This document shows, one piece after another, positions 1-20,200 of a DNA stretch of 64,000 nucleotides (positions within the stretch are counted from its first letter, which is position 1; the number at the start of each line of letters is the position of its first letter). Made by a program: the position numbers and the translations under genes. The notes below the pieces were generated by a model that was given only the letters and a program-made list of their open reading frames with translations, was not told the origin of the DNA and did no database searches. The stretch is taken from positions 62,001-126,000 of the forward strand of contig DASUEU010000057.1 of NCBI GenBank assembly GCA_036274895.1, read 5' to 3'. Origin of the DNA: CALMKX01 sp036274895 (GTDB taxonomy: Bacteria; Acidobacteriota; Thermoanaerobaculia; Multivoradales; SZUA-115).

Positions 1-2
1 GC

Positions 3-8193
<8,191 letters not shown>

Positions 8194-8201
<8 letters not shown>

Positions 8202-11200
8202 GCCGCCGATCGAGGGCCGCCTGGTGCTGGCGAGCGCCGACTTCGTGATGCAGAGCCACCGCGTGCACGGCGTCTCCGTGCTGCCCGGCGTGAGCTTCCT
8301 CGACGTGGTCTGCCGCCTGCTCGCCGCCCACGGCTGGGCGCTGGCCGAGATCGAGCTCTCCCACCTCTTCTTCCCCGAGATCGTCGCCACCCGCGACGGC
8401 TTCGACCGCGAGATCCGCATCCGCCTCGACGCTCCGGCGGGGGGAAAGCGTGCGCTCGCGGCCGTGAGCCGTTGGTTGGAGGCCGGCGAGCCCCGCTCCG
8501 GCTGGCGGCAGAACCTGGTCGGGGAGGTCGTGCGGTGCCCGGAGCCGCCCCCCTGGTCGGCCCCGGGGGCCGTCTTCGACCTCGACGCCTACGCGGCGGC
8601 GGCCGGGACGGTGGGGGAGCCGGCGCGGCGCGACGTGGACGAGCTCTACCGGCGGGCCCGCGGCGAGGGCATCGTGCACGGCCCGGCGATGCGCTGCCGG
8701 GGGCCGATGCTCCAGGGGCCGCAGGGCTTGCTCGCCCGGCTCGAGCTGGAGGAGGGCCCCGAGGACGGCGAGGAGCCCTTCCTCTTCCACCCCGCCCAGC
8801 TCGACGCCTCCACCCTGGTGGCCTTCGCCGACACCCCGGTCGCCGGCAGCGAGCCGTTCATCCCCCTCTTCCTGGAGCGCTTCCGCGCCGTGGCGCCGCT
8901 CGGGCCGCGCTGCCACGTCCAGGTGCCGTGCCCGGAGGTGCTGGCCCCCTCGAAGGACCTGGTGCACAACGACTACTTCCTGCTCGACGAGGCGGGCCGG
9001 GCGATCGCCCGCTTCGACAAGCTCTCCTGCAAGCGCATCCGCCACCCCGGCCTCGTCACCCGCCTGCTCGACGAGGTCGAGGGCCCCCGGCCGCGGGCCG
9101 TGGCCGTGCCGGCGCTGGAGTTGGCGGCGGCGCCGAGCGCCGGCCGGCCGGAAGCGGGGTTCACGGCTCTCCTGCGCGAGCGGGTGGCCGCGGCCCTGGG
9201 GGTGGCCCCTTCGAGCGTGCGCACCGACCAGGGCTTCTACGACCTCGGGCTCGACTCGGTGGCCATGGTGCGGCTGGCCCGCGAGCTGGAGGGGCCGGTG
9301 GGGGCGCCCCTCTACCCCACCCTGCTCTTCGAGCACACCGACGTCGAGGGCTTGGCCCGCCACCTCGAAGAGCGCTTCGGCCCCCTCGCGGCGAGCCCGC
9401 CGCCGGCCGCGGCCCGGGAGCCAGGGCCGGCGAGCACCCGGACCGAGCCGCGGGGCGAGCTGGGCGCCCTTTGCCTCCGTGAGCGCTGGCGGCCGGCTCC
9501 GCTCGGCCGCGAGGCCGACGGCACGGTGGTGGCTGACGGCACTGGGGGGGCCGGGCTCGGCACGCTGGCCGTGGTGGGCGCCGAGGCCGAGCTGCTGGCG
9601 GCCCTGCGACGCCTCGGCCCGGGGCCGGTGGTGGCCGTCGAGGCGGGCGACCGGGACGGCCTCGCCCGGCTGCTGGCCGAGGCTGCGGGCTCGGGGCGGC
9701 CGTGCGGCCTCCTCCGCCTGCTGCCGCCGGCGCCCGCCGCCGAGCCGGACCTCGACGCCCTCCGGTTCCCGTTCGACGTCCTGCGCGACCTCGCCGCGGC
9801 CGTGGTCGAGCAGCGGCTCGCCGGCCGCACCGGCCTGATGATGGCCTTCGGTGGCGGGGGCGGCCCGACCGCCTGGGCCCGGCAGGCCCTCGGCTCCCTC
9901 GCCGCCACCCTCTCGGCCGAGGTGCCGCACCTGGCCTGCCGGGCCGTGGACCTGGGCGAGGGGGGCGGGGTGGAGGAGACGGCGCTGCGCCTCCTCGCCG
10001 AGGTCGCGGATCTGTTGGCGGGAGGGGGCTCCTTGCCCGAGGTGCGCTACCGGGGCGGGGAGCGCCAGGCGCCCCGAGCCGAGCCCTTCACGGCCGAGCC
10101 CTTCACGCCTGCCGGCGAGGCCGCCTCGCCCCTGCGAGCGGGCGGCGTCTACCTGGTGACCGGCGGCCAGGGGGGCCTGGGGCTGCGGCTCGCCGACTTC
10201 CTCGCCGAGCGCTACCGGGCCCGCCTGGTGCTCGCCGGCCGGCGGCCGGCCGGGGCGGAGCTCGGCGAGCGCCTGGTGCGCTGGCGGGGGCTGGGGGCCG
10301 AGGCTCACTACCTGGCGGCGGACGTGGCGGACCACAGCCAGGCGGCGGCCCTGGTGGAGCGGGCCCGCGCCCTCTGGGGCCGGCTCGACGGCATCTTCCA
10401 CCTGGCCGGCGCCCTCGACGACGGCCTCTTCTTCCGCCAGGGCCCGGAGGCGGTGGCGGCGGTCCTGCGGCCCAAGATGCTGGGGGCCCTCTGGCTCGAC
10501 GAGGCCACCCGGGGCGACGACCTCTCCTGCTTCGTGCTCTTCTCGTCCCTGGCCGCCACCCTGCCCAACCCGGGGCAGAGCGCCTACGCCTGGGCCAACC
10601 GCTTCCTCGAGCGCTTCGCCGAGGCCCGGGCGGCGCGGCCCGGCGCACGGGGCAAGACCCTCGCCATCGGCTGGCCGCTGTGGGAGGAGGGCGGCATGCG
10701 ACCCCCGGCGGAGGCGGTGGCGGCGGCCCGAGAGGGCAGCGGTCAGGCGCCGCTGCCCACCGAGATGGGCCTCGCCCTGCTGCTCGCCGGCTTGCAGAGC
10801 CGCGAGAGCCGCTTCGCGGTGGCCTTCGGCGAGCTCCCCCGGCTCGAGGCGCGCTTCGGCCGGCCCCTCGAGGCGGTCACCGCCGAGTTGGTCACCGCCA
10901 AGCCGGTCGCCCCCGGACCGGTCGCCCCCGGGCCGGTCGAGGACGACGGCATCGCGGTGATCGGCCTCGCCGGCCGGTATCCCGAGGCTCCCGACCTCGA
11001 CGCATTCTGGCGCCTGCTCGCCGCCGGCCGCGACGCCATCGGCGAGATCCCCGCCGAGCGCTGGGACCATGCCCGCCACTTCGACCCCGAACGGGGCAAG
11101 CGGGGCAAGACCTGGGGGCGCTGGGGGGGCTTCCTCGCCGGCGTCGATCGCTTCGCCCCCTCCTTCTTCGGCATCTCGCGCCGCGAGGCCGAGCGCATGG

Positions 11201-14200
11201 ACCCCCAGGAGCGGCTCTTCCTGACCACCGCCTGGCGCACCCTGGAGGACGCCGGCTACACCCCCCGGAGCCTGGCCGGCGAGACGGTCGGCGTCTTCGC
11301 CGGCGTGATGTGGAGTCACTACCAGCTGTTCGAGGACGAGGAAGGGGTGGCGCCCTCGGCCCTCCACGCCGCGGTGGCCAACCGGGTCTCCTACTGCCTC
11401 GACCTCGACGGCCCCAGCCTGGCCCTGGACACCGCCTGCTCCTCCTCGCTCACCGCCGTGCACCTGGCCCTCGAGAGCCTGCGCCGGGGGGAGTGCACGC
11501 TGGCCCTCGCCGGCGGCGTCAACGTCACCCTCCATCCCCAGAAGTACTTGCAGCTCGCCGTCGGGCGCTTCCTCTCGGACGACGGCCGCTGCCGCAGCTT
11601 CGGGCGCGACGGCAGCGGCTACGTGCCCGGCGAAGGGGTGGGGGCCGTGCTGCTCAAGCCCCTCGCCCGGGCCCTGGCCGACGGCGACGCCATCCGCGCC
11701 GTGATCCGGGGCTCGGCGGCGAACCACACCGGCCGCACCAGCGGCTTCACCGTGCCCGAGCCGGCCTCGCAGGCGGCCGTGATCCGCCGCGCCTGGCAAC
11801 GTGCCGGCGTCGATCCGGCCCAGGTCTCCTACCTGGAGGCCCACGGCACCGGCACGGCCCTCGGCGACCCCATCGAGGTCGAGGCCCTGGGCAAGGTGCT
11901 CTCGCCCCTGGGCGTGCCCCCCGGCCACTGCGCCGTGGGCTCGGTCAAGTCGAACGTCGGTCACCTCGAGAGCGCCGCCGGCATCGCCGGCCTGACCAAG
12001 GTGCTGCTCCAGCTCGAGCACCGCGCTCTGGTGCCCTCCCTCCACGCCGAGGAGCTCAACCCCCACATCGACTTCGCCCGGGCCCCGGTGCGGGTGCAGC
12101 GCCGGCTGGAGCCCTGGCCCGGCCTGCCGGGCGGCCGGCGCTTCGCCGGGGTCTCGGCCTTCGGCGCCGGAGGGGCCAACGCCCACCTGGTGGTCGAGGG
12201 CCGGGAACGCTGGCACCCCGAGGCGGCCCGGCCCTGGGACGGCCCCTGCCTGCTGGTGTTCTCATCGCCCGACGAGGAGCTGCTGCGCGCCCACGCCGAG
12301 CGCTGGCTCGCCTGGCTCGGCCGCCCGGCCGAGGGCGCGCCCGGCTCCGGCGGCCGGAGCGCCCTGCTGGCGGCGGTGGCGGACCTCCTGGAGGTGCCGG
12401 CGGAGGCCCTCGACCCCCGCGAGACCCTGGCCGACCTCGGCCTGGACGCCGTGGGGCTGGCCCTGCTCGAGGGCCGGCTGGGCCGGAGGGGGCTCGACCT
12501 CGGCCGCTCGCTCGAGGAGCAGGCGATCGGGGGAGAGGAGCCTAGCCTGGACGATCTCGCTTTCACCCTCCAGGTGGGCCGGGTGCCCCTCGCGGCACGG
12601 CTGGCGATCGTCGCCCGCGACCGGCGTGAGCTGGCCGCCGGCCTCGAGCGCTTCCTGCGGGGGGAACGGCCGGCGGCGTCGCCCGCGGCGGGGCAGGTGC
12701 CGGCGGCCGAGCTTTTCCGCAGCGGCCGGCTGGCCGAGCTGGGCGAGCGCTGGGCCGGTGGCGAGGAGGTGCCGTGGGCCTCGTTCTACCCCCGCGAGGG
12801 CCCCTGGCGCCGGCCCCGTCGGGTCTCCTCCCTCCCCACCTCGCCGTGGCGGGAGGAGCGCTGCTGGGTGGGCGCCTGGGCGGCGCGCCGGGAAACGTCC
12901 AACCAGCAAGCGTCCAACCGGGAGGCGCCGCCCGTCGCGCCGCCGGACCTCGCCGCCTTCGCGCAGGAGCCGGCCGAGGGGGCCGAGCTGCGGCGCCTCG
13001 ATGGGGGCATCGCCCTGGTGGTGCTCCGCGAGGCGACCTTCTCGTCGGGGCTCCTCGCCAGCCTCGAAGCGATCTTCGCCGCCATCGCCGCCGACCCCGC
13101 CCTGCGCGCCGTGGTGGTCACCGGCAGCGGCAAGGTCTTCTCGATGGGCGCCACCCGCGAGGGGCTCGAGGGGCTGGCGCGGGGCGAGAGCCGCTTCACC
13201 GACGTCCCCTTCGTCTACCAGGGCCTGCCGCGCTGCGACCGGCCGGTGGTCACCGCCATCCAGGGCCACGCCGCCGGCGGCGGGCTGGCCTTCGGCCTCT
13301 TCGGCGACCTGGTGGTGATGGCCCGCGAGGCCGTCTACAGCGCTCCTTTCCTGCGCTACGGCTTCACCCCAGGGATGGGGGCGAGCTTCGTGCTCGAGCA
13401 CCGCTTCGGCGCCGAGCTGGCGGCCGAGATGATGCTCACCGGCCGGGAGTTCTCCGGCGCCGAGCTCGAGCGGCGGGGGGCGCGGGTGCAGGTCCGGCCG
13501 GCGGCCGAGGTGCTGCCGGCGGCCCTCGCCCTCGCCCGCGCCGTGGCCGAGCAACCGCCGGCCGCCGCCCAGGCCCTGAAGCGGGAGCTGGGCCGGCGTC
13601 TGCTCGAGCGGCTGGGAGGAGTGATCGAGGGGGAGGCGCGGCTCCACAACGAGGTGCTGGGCGAGGCCGCCCTGGAGCGCATCGAAGCCCGCTTCGCCCG
13701 GCTCGAGCCGGGCGCGGGCGGGACGCCCAGCGCCCCGGGCGCCGGCGGAGAGCCCGAAGCCGAGCCCGACGCCGCCCGCGAAGCCGACCCCGAAGCGGAC
13801 CGCCACGCCGTGCGCCGGGCCATCGAGGCGGCCCTGGCCGCCCACCTCTACGTCGACCCCGCGGAGCTCGACCCGGGCCGCACCTTCCACGAGCTGGGGG
13901 TCGACTCGATCAGCGCCGTCGAGATCGTCCACCAGCTGAACCGCGAGCTGGGGGTGCGCCTCGACGCCGTGGCCCTCTACGACCATGCGACCGTCGACCG
14001 CCTGACCGCGGCCCTGCTCGGCCAACGGGCCGAGCAGAGGGCCCTGGAGCGCGCGGCCGTGATGCCGCCTCCCCGCCGGGAGAGCGCGACCGAGCCGCCG
14101 GCGCCGATCGAGCTGCGCCCGCTCGTGGCCACGGCCCCGGCGCCGGCTCCGCTGCGCCGGCGCGACGCGCCGATCGAGCTGCGCCCCCTGGCGCCGCCCG

Positions 14201-17200
14201 CCGCGCCCCGCCCTGCCTCGGCGCCGGCCGCCGCCGAGCGCCACGACATTGCCGTCATCGGCATGGCCGGCCGCTTCCCGGGCGCCCCCGATCTGCGGGC
14301 CTTCTGGCGGAACCTGGAGGCGGGGGTGTCGAGCGTGGCGCCGGTGCCGCCCGAGCGCTGGGACCTGGACTCGGTCTTCGACCCCGATCGCCTGGCCACC
14401 GGCAAGACCTACAGCCGCTGGGCGGCCCTGCTCGAGGGCGTCGACCGCTTCGACGCCGCCTTCTTCCACCTTTCGCCGCTCGAGGCGCAGGCCATGTCGC
14501 CGGAGCAGCGGCTCTTCCTCGAGACCGCCTGGGCCGGGCTCGAGGACGCCGGCTACGGCGGGGGCGGCGGCCTGCCCTGCGGGGTCTTCGCCGGCGCCAC
14601 GGGCAGCGACTACCTGGAGCTGCTGCGCCAGGCCGGGGAGGCCGAGAGCGGCCAGGCCTTCCTGGGCGACGCGGCCTCGGTGCTGGCGGCCCGGGTCGCC
14701 TACGCCCTCGACCTGCGCGGCCCCACCCTCGCCCTCGACACCGCCTGCTCGTCGTCCCTGGTGGCCGTCCACCTCGCCGCCGAGAGCCTGAGGCGGGGCG
14801 AGTGCGAGCTGGCCCTGGCCGGCGGCGTGGCCCTGATGCTCACCCCCCGCATGCAGGTCTGGACCAGCCGCATCGGCATGCTCTCGCCCACCGGCCGCTC
14901 GGCGGCCTTTGACCGCAGCGCCGACGGCATCGTGCTCGGCGAGGGCGTCGGGGTGGTGGTGCTGAAGCCCCTCGACCGCGCCCTGGCCGACGGCGACACC
15001 ATCCGCGGGGTGATCCGCGGCTCGGGCATCAACGGCGACGGCAAGACCAACGGCCTGACCGCGCCGAGCGCCCTCTCCCAGGCCGAGCTGATGGCCCGGG
15101 TGTGGCGCCAGGCCGGCGTCGACGCCGAGGCGATCGGCTACGTCGAGGCCCACGGCACGGGCACCCCCCTGGGCGACCCCATCGAGGTCAAGGCCCTGAC
15201 CTCGGTGTGCCGCCGCACCACCGAGCGCCGGGGCTTCTGCGGCCTGGGGTCGGTCAAGACCAACATCGGCCACACCACCATGGCGGCGGGCATCGCCTCC
15301 CTGCTCAAGGTGCTGCTCGCCCTCGAGCACCGCCGGCTGCCGCCCTCGGTCGGCTTCGAGGCCCCGAACCCTCACCTCGAGCTCGAGGAGAGCCCCTTCT
15401 ACGTCGTCCGCACGGCCCGGGACTGGGAGCCGGGCGCCGGCGGGGAGCGCATCGCCGCCGTGTCGAGCTTCGGCTTCAGCGGCACCAACTGCCACCTGGT
15501 GGTGGCCGAGGCCCCCCGCAGCGCTTCCCCGGGGATCGCCGCCCCTCGGACCCCCCGGCCAGGGGTCGAGGCCCCCGTGCCGGTGCTGCTGTCGGCCCGC
15601 ACGGAGGCGGCCCTGGCCCGCTACCGCGCCGCGCTCGCCGCCTGGCCCCTGGCCGAGGAGGACCTGCCCGACCTCGCCTTCACCCTGGCCGTGGGCCGCC
15701 GGCACCACGCCCGGCGGGCGGCCTACCTGGTGCGCGACGTGGCCGACCTGCGCTTTCAGCTCCAGGGGCCGGGCGTGGCCGGCCCCGAGGTCGCAGGGGG
15801 CGGCCCGGAGGCGGCGCTCGCCGCTCGCTTCCTGGCCGGTGAGGACCCCGCCGCGTTCGACGCCTTCCGCTCCGGAGGCGGCCGGCGCATCCCCCTGCCC
15901 ACCTACCCCTTCGAGCCCGAGCGCCATTGGGTGGCGGCCGGGAGCGGAGGGAGGGAGAGGACCTACGGGCCCGAGAGCCCGCTTCTCGCCGAGCACCGCG
16001 TGGAGGGCCGACCCCTCCTGCCCGGTGCGGAGCTGCTGGTCCTGGCCGCGGCCGAGGCCGGGCGAGAGTCCGATGGGCGAGAAGGCGGTGGGCGAGGGGT
16101 GGCGCTCTCGGAGGTGCGCTGGCTGCGGCCGATCGAGGTCGCGGGGCGCCGCACGCTGCGCTTGGTGGCCCGCGGTCCCCAGGCCCCGGCCGAGGAGAGG
16201 GTGCTCGAGCTGGTGGCCGCGGAGGCGCCCGAGCGCTGCCTGGCGCGGGCGGTCGTCGCCCGGGGTTCGGCGGCACCGCCCCCGGCGGCCGACCCGGCGG
16301 CCCTGGCCGCGCGCTGCCCGGAGCGCATCCCGGGCGCCGAGCTCTACCGCCGCTTCGCCGGCGCCGGCATCGAGTACGGCCCGTCGTTCCGCCGACTCGG
16401 CCAGGTCGACCGCGGCCGGGGCGAGGCCCTGGGCTGGCTCGAGGGCCGCGCCGGTGAGGGGCCACGCCTCGCCACCCAGGATCTCGACGCCGCCCTCCAG
16501 GCCGTCGCCGCCCTGCGGCCGGAGGGCTCCTCCCTGGCCTTGCCGGCCCGCCTGGGCCGCTTCGAGCTCTTCCCCTCCGAGGCCCCGCCCCGCTTCGCCC
16601 ACGTCCGGGCCCGGGAGAGCCGCTTCGACGTCGACCTGCTCGACGCCGCCGGTCGTTGCCTGGCCCGCTTCCAGGACCTCGAGCTGGCGCCGCCTCGCGA
16701 CCCGCTGGCCGGCATGTTCTTCGTGCCCGGCTGGCAGGAAGCGCCGGCGCTGCCGGTCGCCCCGCCGGCCGAGGAGCGAGTGGCGATCGTGGCCGGCGCC
16801 GGCCACGAGGCGCTGGCTGCAGCCCTCTCAGCCCTCCACGGCGGCGCCGCGGTGGTGGCGGCCAGCACCGACGGCGGCCTAGCCTCCCTCCATCCGCCCT
16901 ACCAGCGGCTCTATTTCCTGGCCGGCGAGGCCGCTGGAGCCGCCGGGGAGCATCCCGCCACCCTGGCCCTCTTCCGGCTCTGCCGCCGGCTGCTCGCCGC
17001 GCAGTCGCGCCAGCCCCTGCGGCTTGTCGTCTACACCTCGGGAGCCGCCGCCGTCTCGGCCGGGGAGGCCCCGCGCCCGCACACCGCCGGGCTCTTCGGC
17101 CTGGCCCGGGCCCTCGCCGCCGAGTGCCCGTGGTGGCGGGTGGGCTGTGTCGACGGCCTCGGGGGCGAGCCGGCGGTGCTGGCGGCGGCGCTCGCCCGCG

Positions 17201-20200
17201 AGCCGCTGGCGGAGGGCCTGGTGGCCCTGCGGGGCGAGCGCCGCTGGCAGCGCCGCTTCGAGCGCCTGGCCCTGGGGGCCCCGGCGAAGGAGCCCTTCCG
17301 CCGCCGGGGGGTCTACCTCCTGGTGGGCGGGGCCGGGGGCCTGGGCCAGGCCCTGAGCCGCCACTTGGCCGAGCGCTTCCAGGCGCGGCTGGTGTGGCTC
17401 GGCCGCCGGCCCCTGGACGAGGCCCTGCGGGCCCGCATCGCCGAGCTCGAGGCCCTGGGCGGGGAGGTGCTCTACCGGCAGGCGGACGTCGCCGACCGCG
17501 AAGCCCTGGGCCGTGCCGTGGCAGCGGCCCGCGAGCGCTTCGGCACCCTCCACGGCGCCTTCCACTCGGCCCTCGAGCTGGCCAACGGCGCCCTGGTCGA
17601 GATGGACGAGGAGCGCTTCCGGGCGGCCCTGCGTCCCAAGGTCGAGGGCGCCGTGGCCCTCGCCGAGGCCCTGGCCGGGGAGAACCTCGACTTCCTGCTC
17701 TTCTTCTCCTCGGCGGCCTCCTTCGTCGAGGTCGGGGGCCAGGCCAACTACGCCGCCGCCAGCACCTTCGAGGACGCCTTCGCCCTCTCGCTGGCGGCCC
17801 GTGTCCCCTTTCAAGTGGCGGTGGTCAACTGGGGCTTCTGGGGCAGCGTCGGCGCGGTGGCGGGGGAGCAGTGGGGGCGGCGTTTCGCGAATCTGGGCCT
17901 GGGCCCGATCGAGCCCGCCCAGGGCATCGAGGCGATTCGCCGTCAGCTCGCCGCCGGCGTCCCCCAGGTGCTGGTGCTGCGAGGGGCGGCCGGGGCCGGC
18001 GGTGAGGCGGGCCTCTCGGCCGCGGCCCTGGCGCGGCTGGGGCTGCCCCTGGCCGAGGTGCCGTCAGCGCCCGACCTCGCCGCCTCCCGCGCCGGCTTCG
18101 CCGCCCTGGAGCGGCTGGCCGGGGCCCGGGTGGCCGCCTGCTTCCCCGATCCCCGGCAGCTCGAGGGGCGAGAGCTCGCGGCCCGCCATCCCCGGCTGGC
18201 GGCGGCCCTCGGCGAGTTGGTGGCGCGGCAGGGGCGATCGAGCGAGGAGGCGCCGTCCGCGGCCGAGCTCGTGGCCCGCCATCCCGACCTCGCTCCCCAC
18301 GTCGAGCTGCTCGAGGCCGCGGTCGCCGCCCTGCCGGAGGTCCTCGCCGGCCGCCGGAGCGGCATGGAGGTGCTCTTCCCCGGGGGCTCGAGCGACCGGG
18401 TGGAGCGCATCTACCGCGGCCAGGTCGTGGCCGACCGCTTCCACCGCCGGCTCGCCGCCGAGGCCCTGGCCGTGGCCCGCCGCGCGAGACAGGAGGGGCG
18501 AAGGGCGCGTCTGCTCGAGGTGGGCGCCGGCACGGGTGCGGCCACCGGCTTCGTGCTCGCGGCCCTCGCCGAGGCAAGCTTGGAGGCCGACTACTGCTAC
18601 ACCGACGTGTCCGCGGCCTTTCTGCGGCACGGGGAAGAGCGCTTCGGGGGCCGGGCGGGGCTGAGCTTCCGCCTTCTCGACCTCGAGCGAGAGCCCGCCG
18701 AGCAGGGCTTTGCTGCCGGCACCTTCGATGCCGTGGTGGCGGTGCACGTGCTGCACGCCATGGCCGACGTGGCGGCCACCCTCGGCCGCCTCCGCCACCT
18801 GCTGGTGCCGGGGGGCGTGCTGCTCCTCGACGAGATCACGCGGCGCTCGGACTTCCTCACCGTGACCTTCGGCCTGACCGCCGGCTGGTGGGCGTTCCGC
18901 GACGGGGAGCGCCTGCCCCACGGCCCCCTGCTCGACCTCGCCGGCTGGCGGCGGGTGCTGGCCCGGGCCGGCTTCGCGGCCCCCCGGGTCGCCGACGAGG
19001 CCGGCGAGGACCAGGCCCTGCTGGTCGCCGAGGCCGCGCCGGTCGCCGCCACCTCGCCCTCTGCCGGCGCGCCCTCGGCCGTGCCGCTCTCGGCCGGGAC
19101 GGTCCGGGCCTACCTGCGGCGGAGCTTCGCCGCGGTGCTGCGCATGGACGAGGGGACCCTCGACGAGCGCACCACCTTCGAGACCTACGGCGTCGACTCC
19201 TTGGTGGGCCTCCAGGTCCTCCACCGCCTCGAGCAGGACCTGGGTCCCCTGCCCTCGACCCTGCTCTACGAGAGCCTGACCCTCGAAGGGCTGGCCGAGA
19301 CCCTGCTCGCCGGCCACCGCGAGGCCCTGGTGCTCCTGCTCGCGGCCGACGGGCCGCGGCCCCGAGCCGAGCCCCGGACCGAGATGCGGGCCGAGACGCG
19401 GGCCGAAGCGCCCGCCGTCGCGGTCCGCCCGACCCCCGCCGGCGCCGAGGACGCGATCGCCGTGGTCGGGGTGAGCGGCCGCTACCCCGGCGCCCCGGAC
19501 CTCGAGACCTTCTGGGACAACCTCGCCCGGGGCATCTCGAGCCTGCGCGAGGTGCCTCCCGAGCGCTGGGACTGGCGCTCCTTCTTCGACCCTCGCCGGG
19601 GCCGCGCCGGCAGCAGCTACAGCCGCTGGGGCGGCTTCCTCGACGGCATCGACCTCTTCGACGCCGGCCACTTCCAGATCCTGCCCAGCGACGCCGAGGC
19701 CATGGACCCGCAGGAGCGCCTCTTCCTCGAGACCGCCTGGAATCTGCTCGAGGAGAACGGCTACCTGGGCGAGCACCGCCATGAGAGGGCCACCGGCGTC
19801 TTCGTCGGCCTGATGTACGGCGCCTACGGCCAGCTGGCCGCCATGGGCTGGAGCCGGGGGCGGATCTCGCCCGCCCACTCGGCCTACTGGTCGGTGGCCA
19901 ACCGGGTGTCGTACTTCTTCGACTTCCACGGCCCGAGCTTCGCCGTCGACTCGGCCTGCTCGGCCTCGCTCACCGCGGTGCACCTCGCCGTCGAGAGCCT
20001 GCGCCGGGGCGAGTGCCGGATGGCCATCGCCGGCGGCGTCAACCTGCTGCTCCATCCCGCCCACTTGGTGGCCCTGAGCGAGCGCGGCATGCTCTCCTCC
20101 GACGGGCGAGTCAAGGTCTTCGACGCCGCGGCCGACGGCTTCCAGCCCGGGGAGGGGGTGGGGGCGGTGCTGCTCAAGCCCCTCGCCCGGGCCCTCGCCG

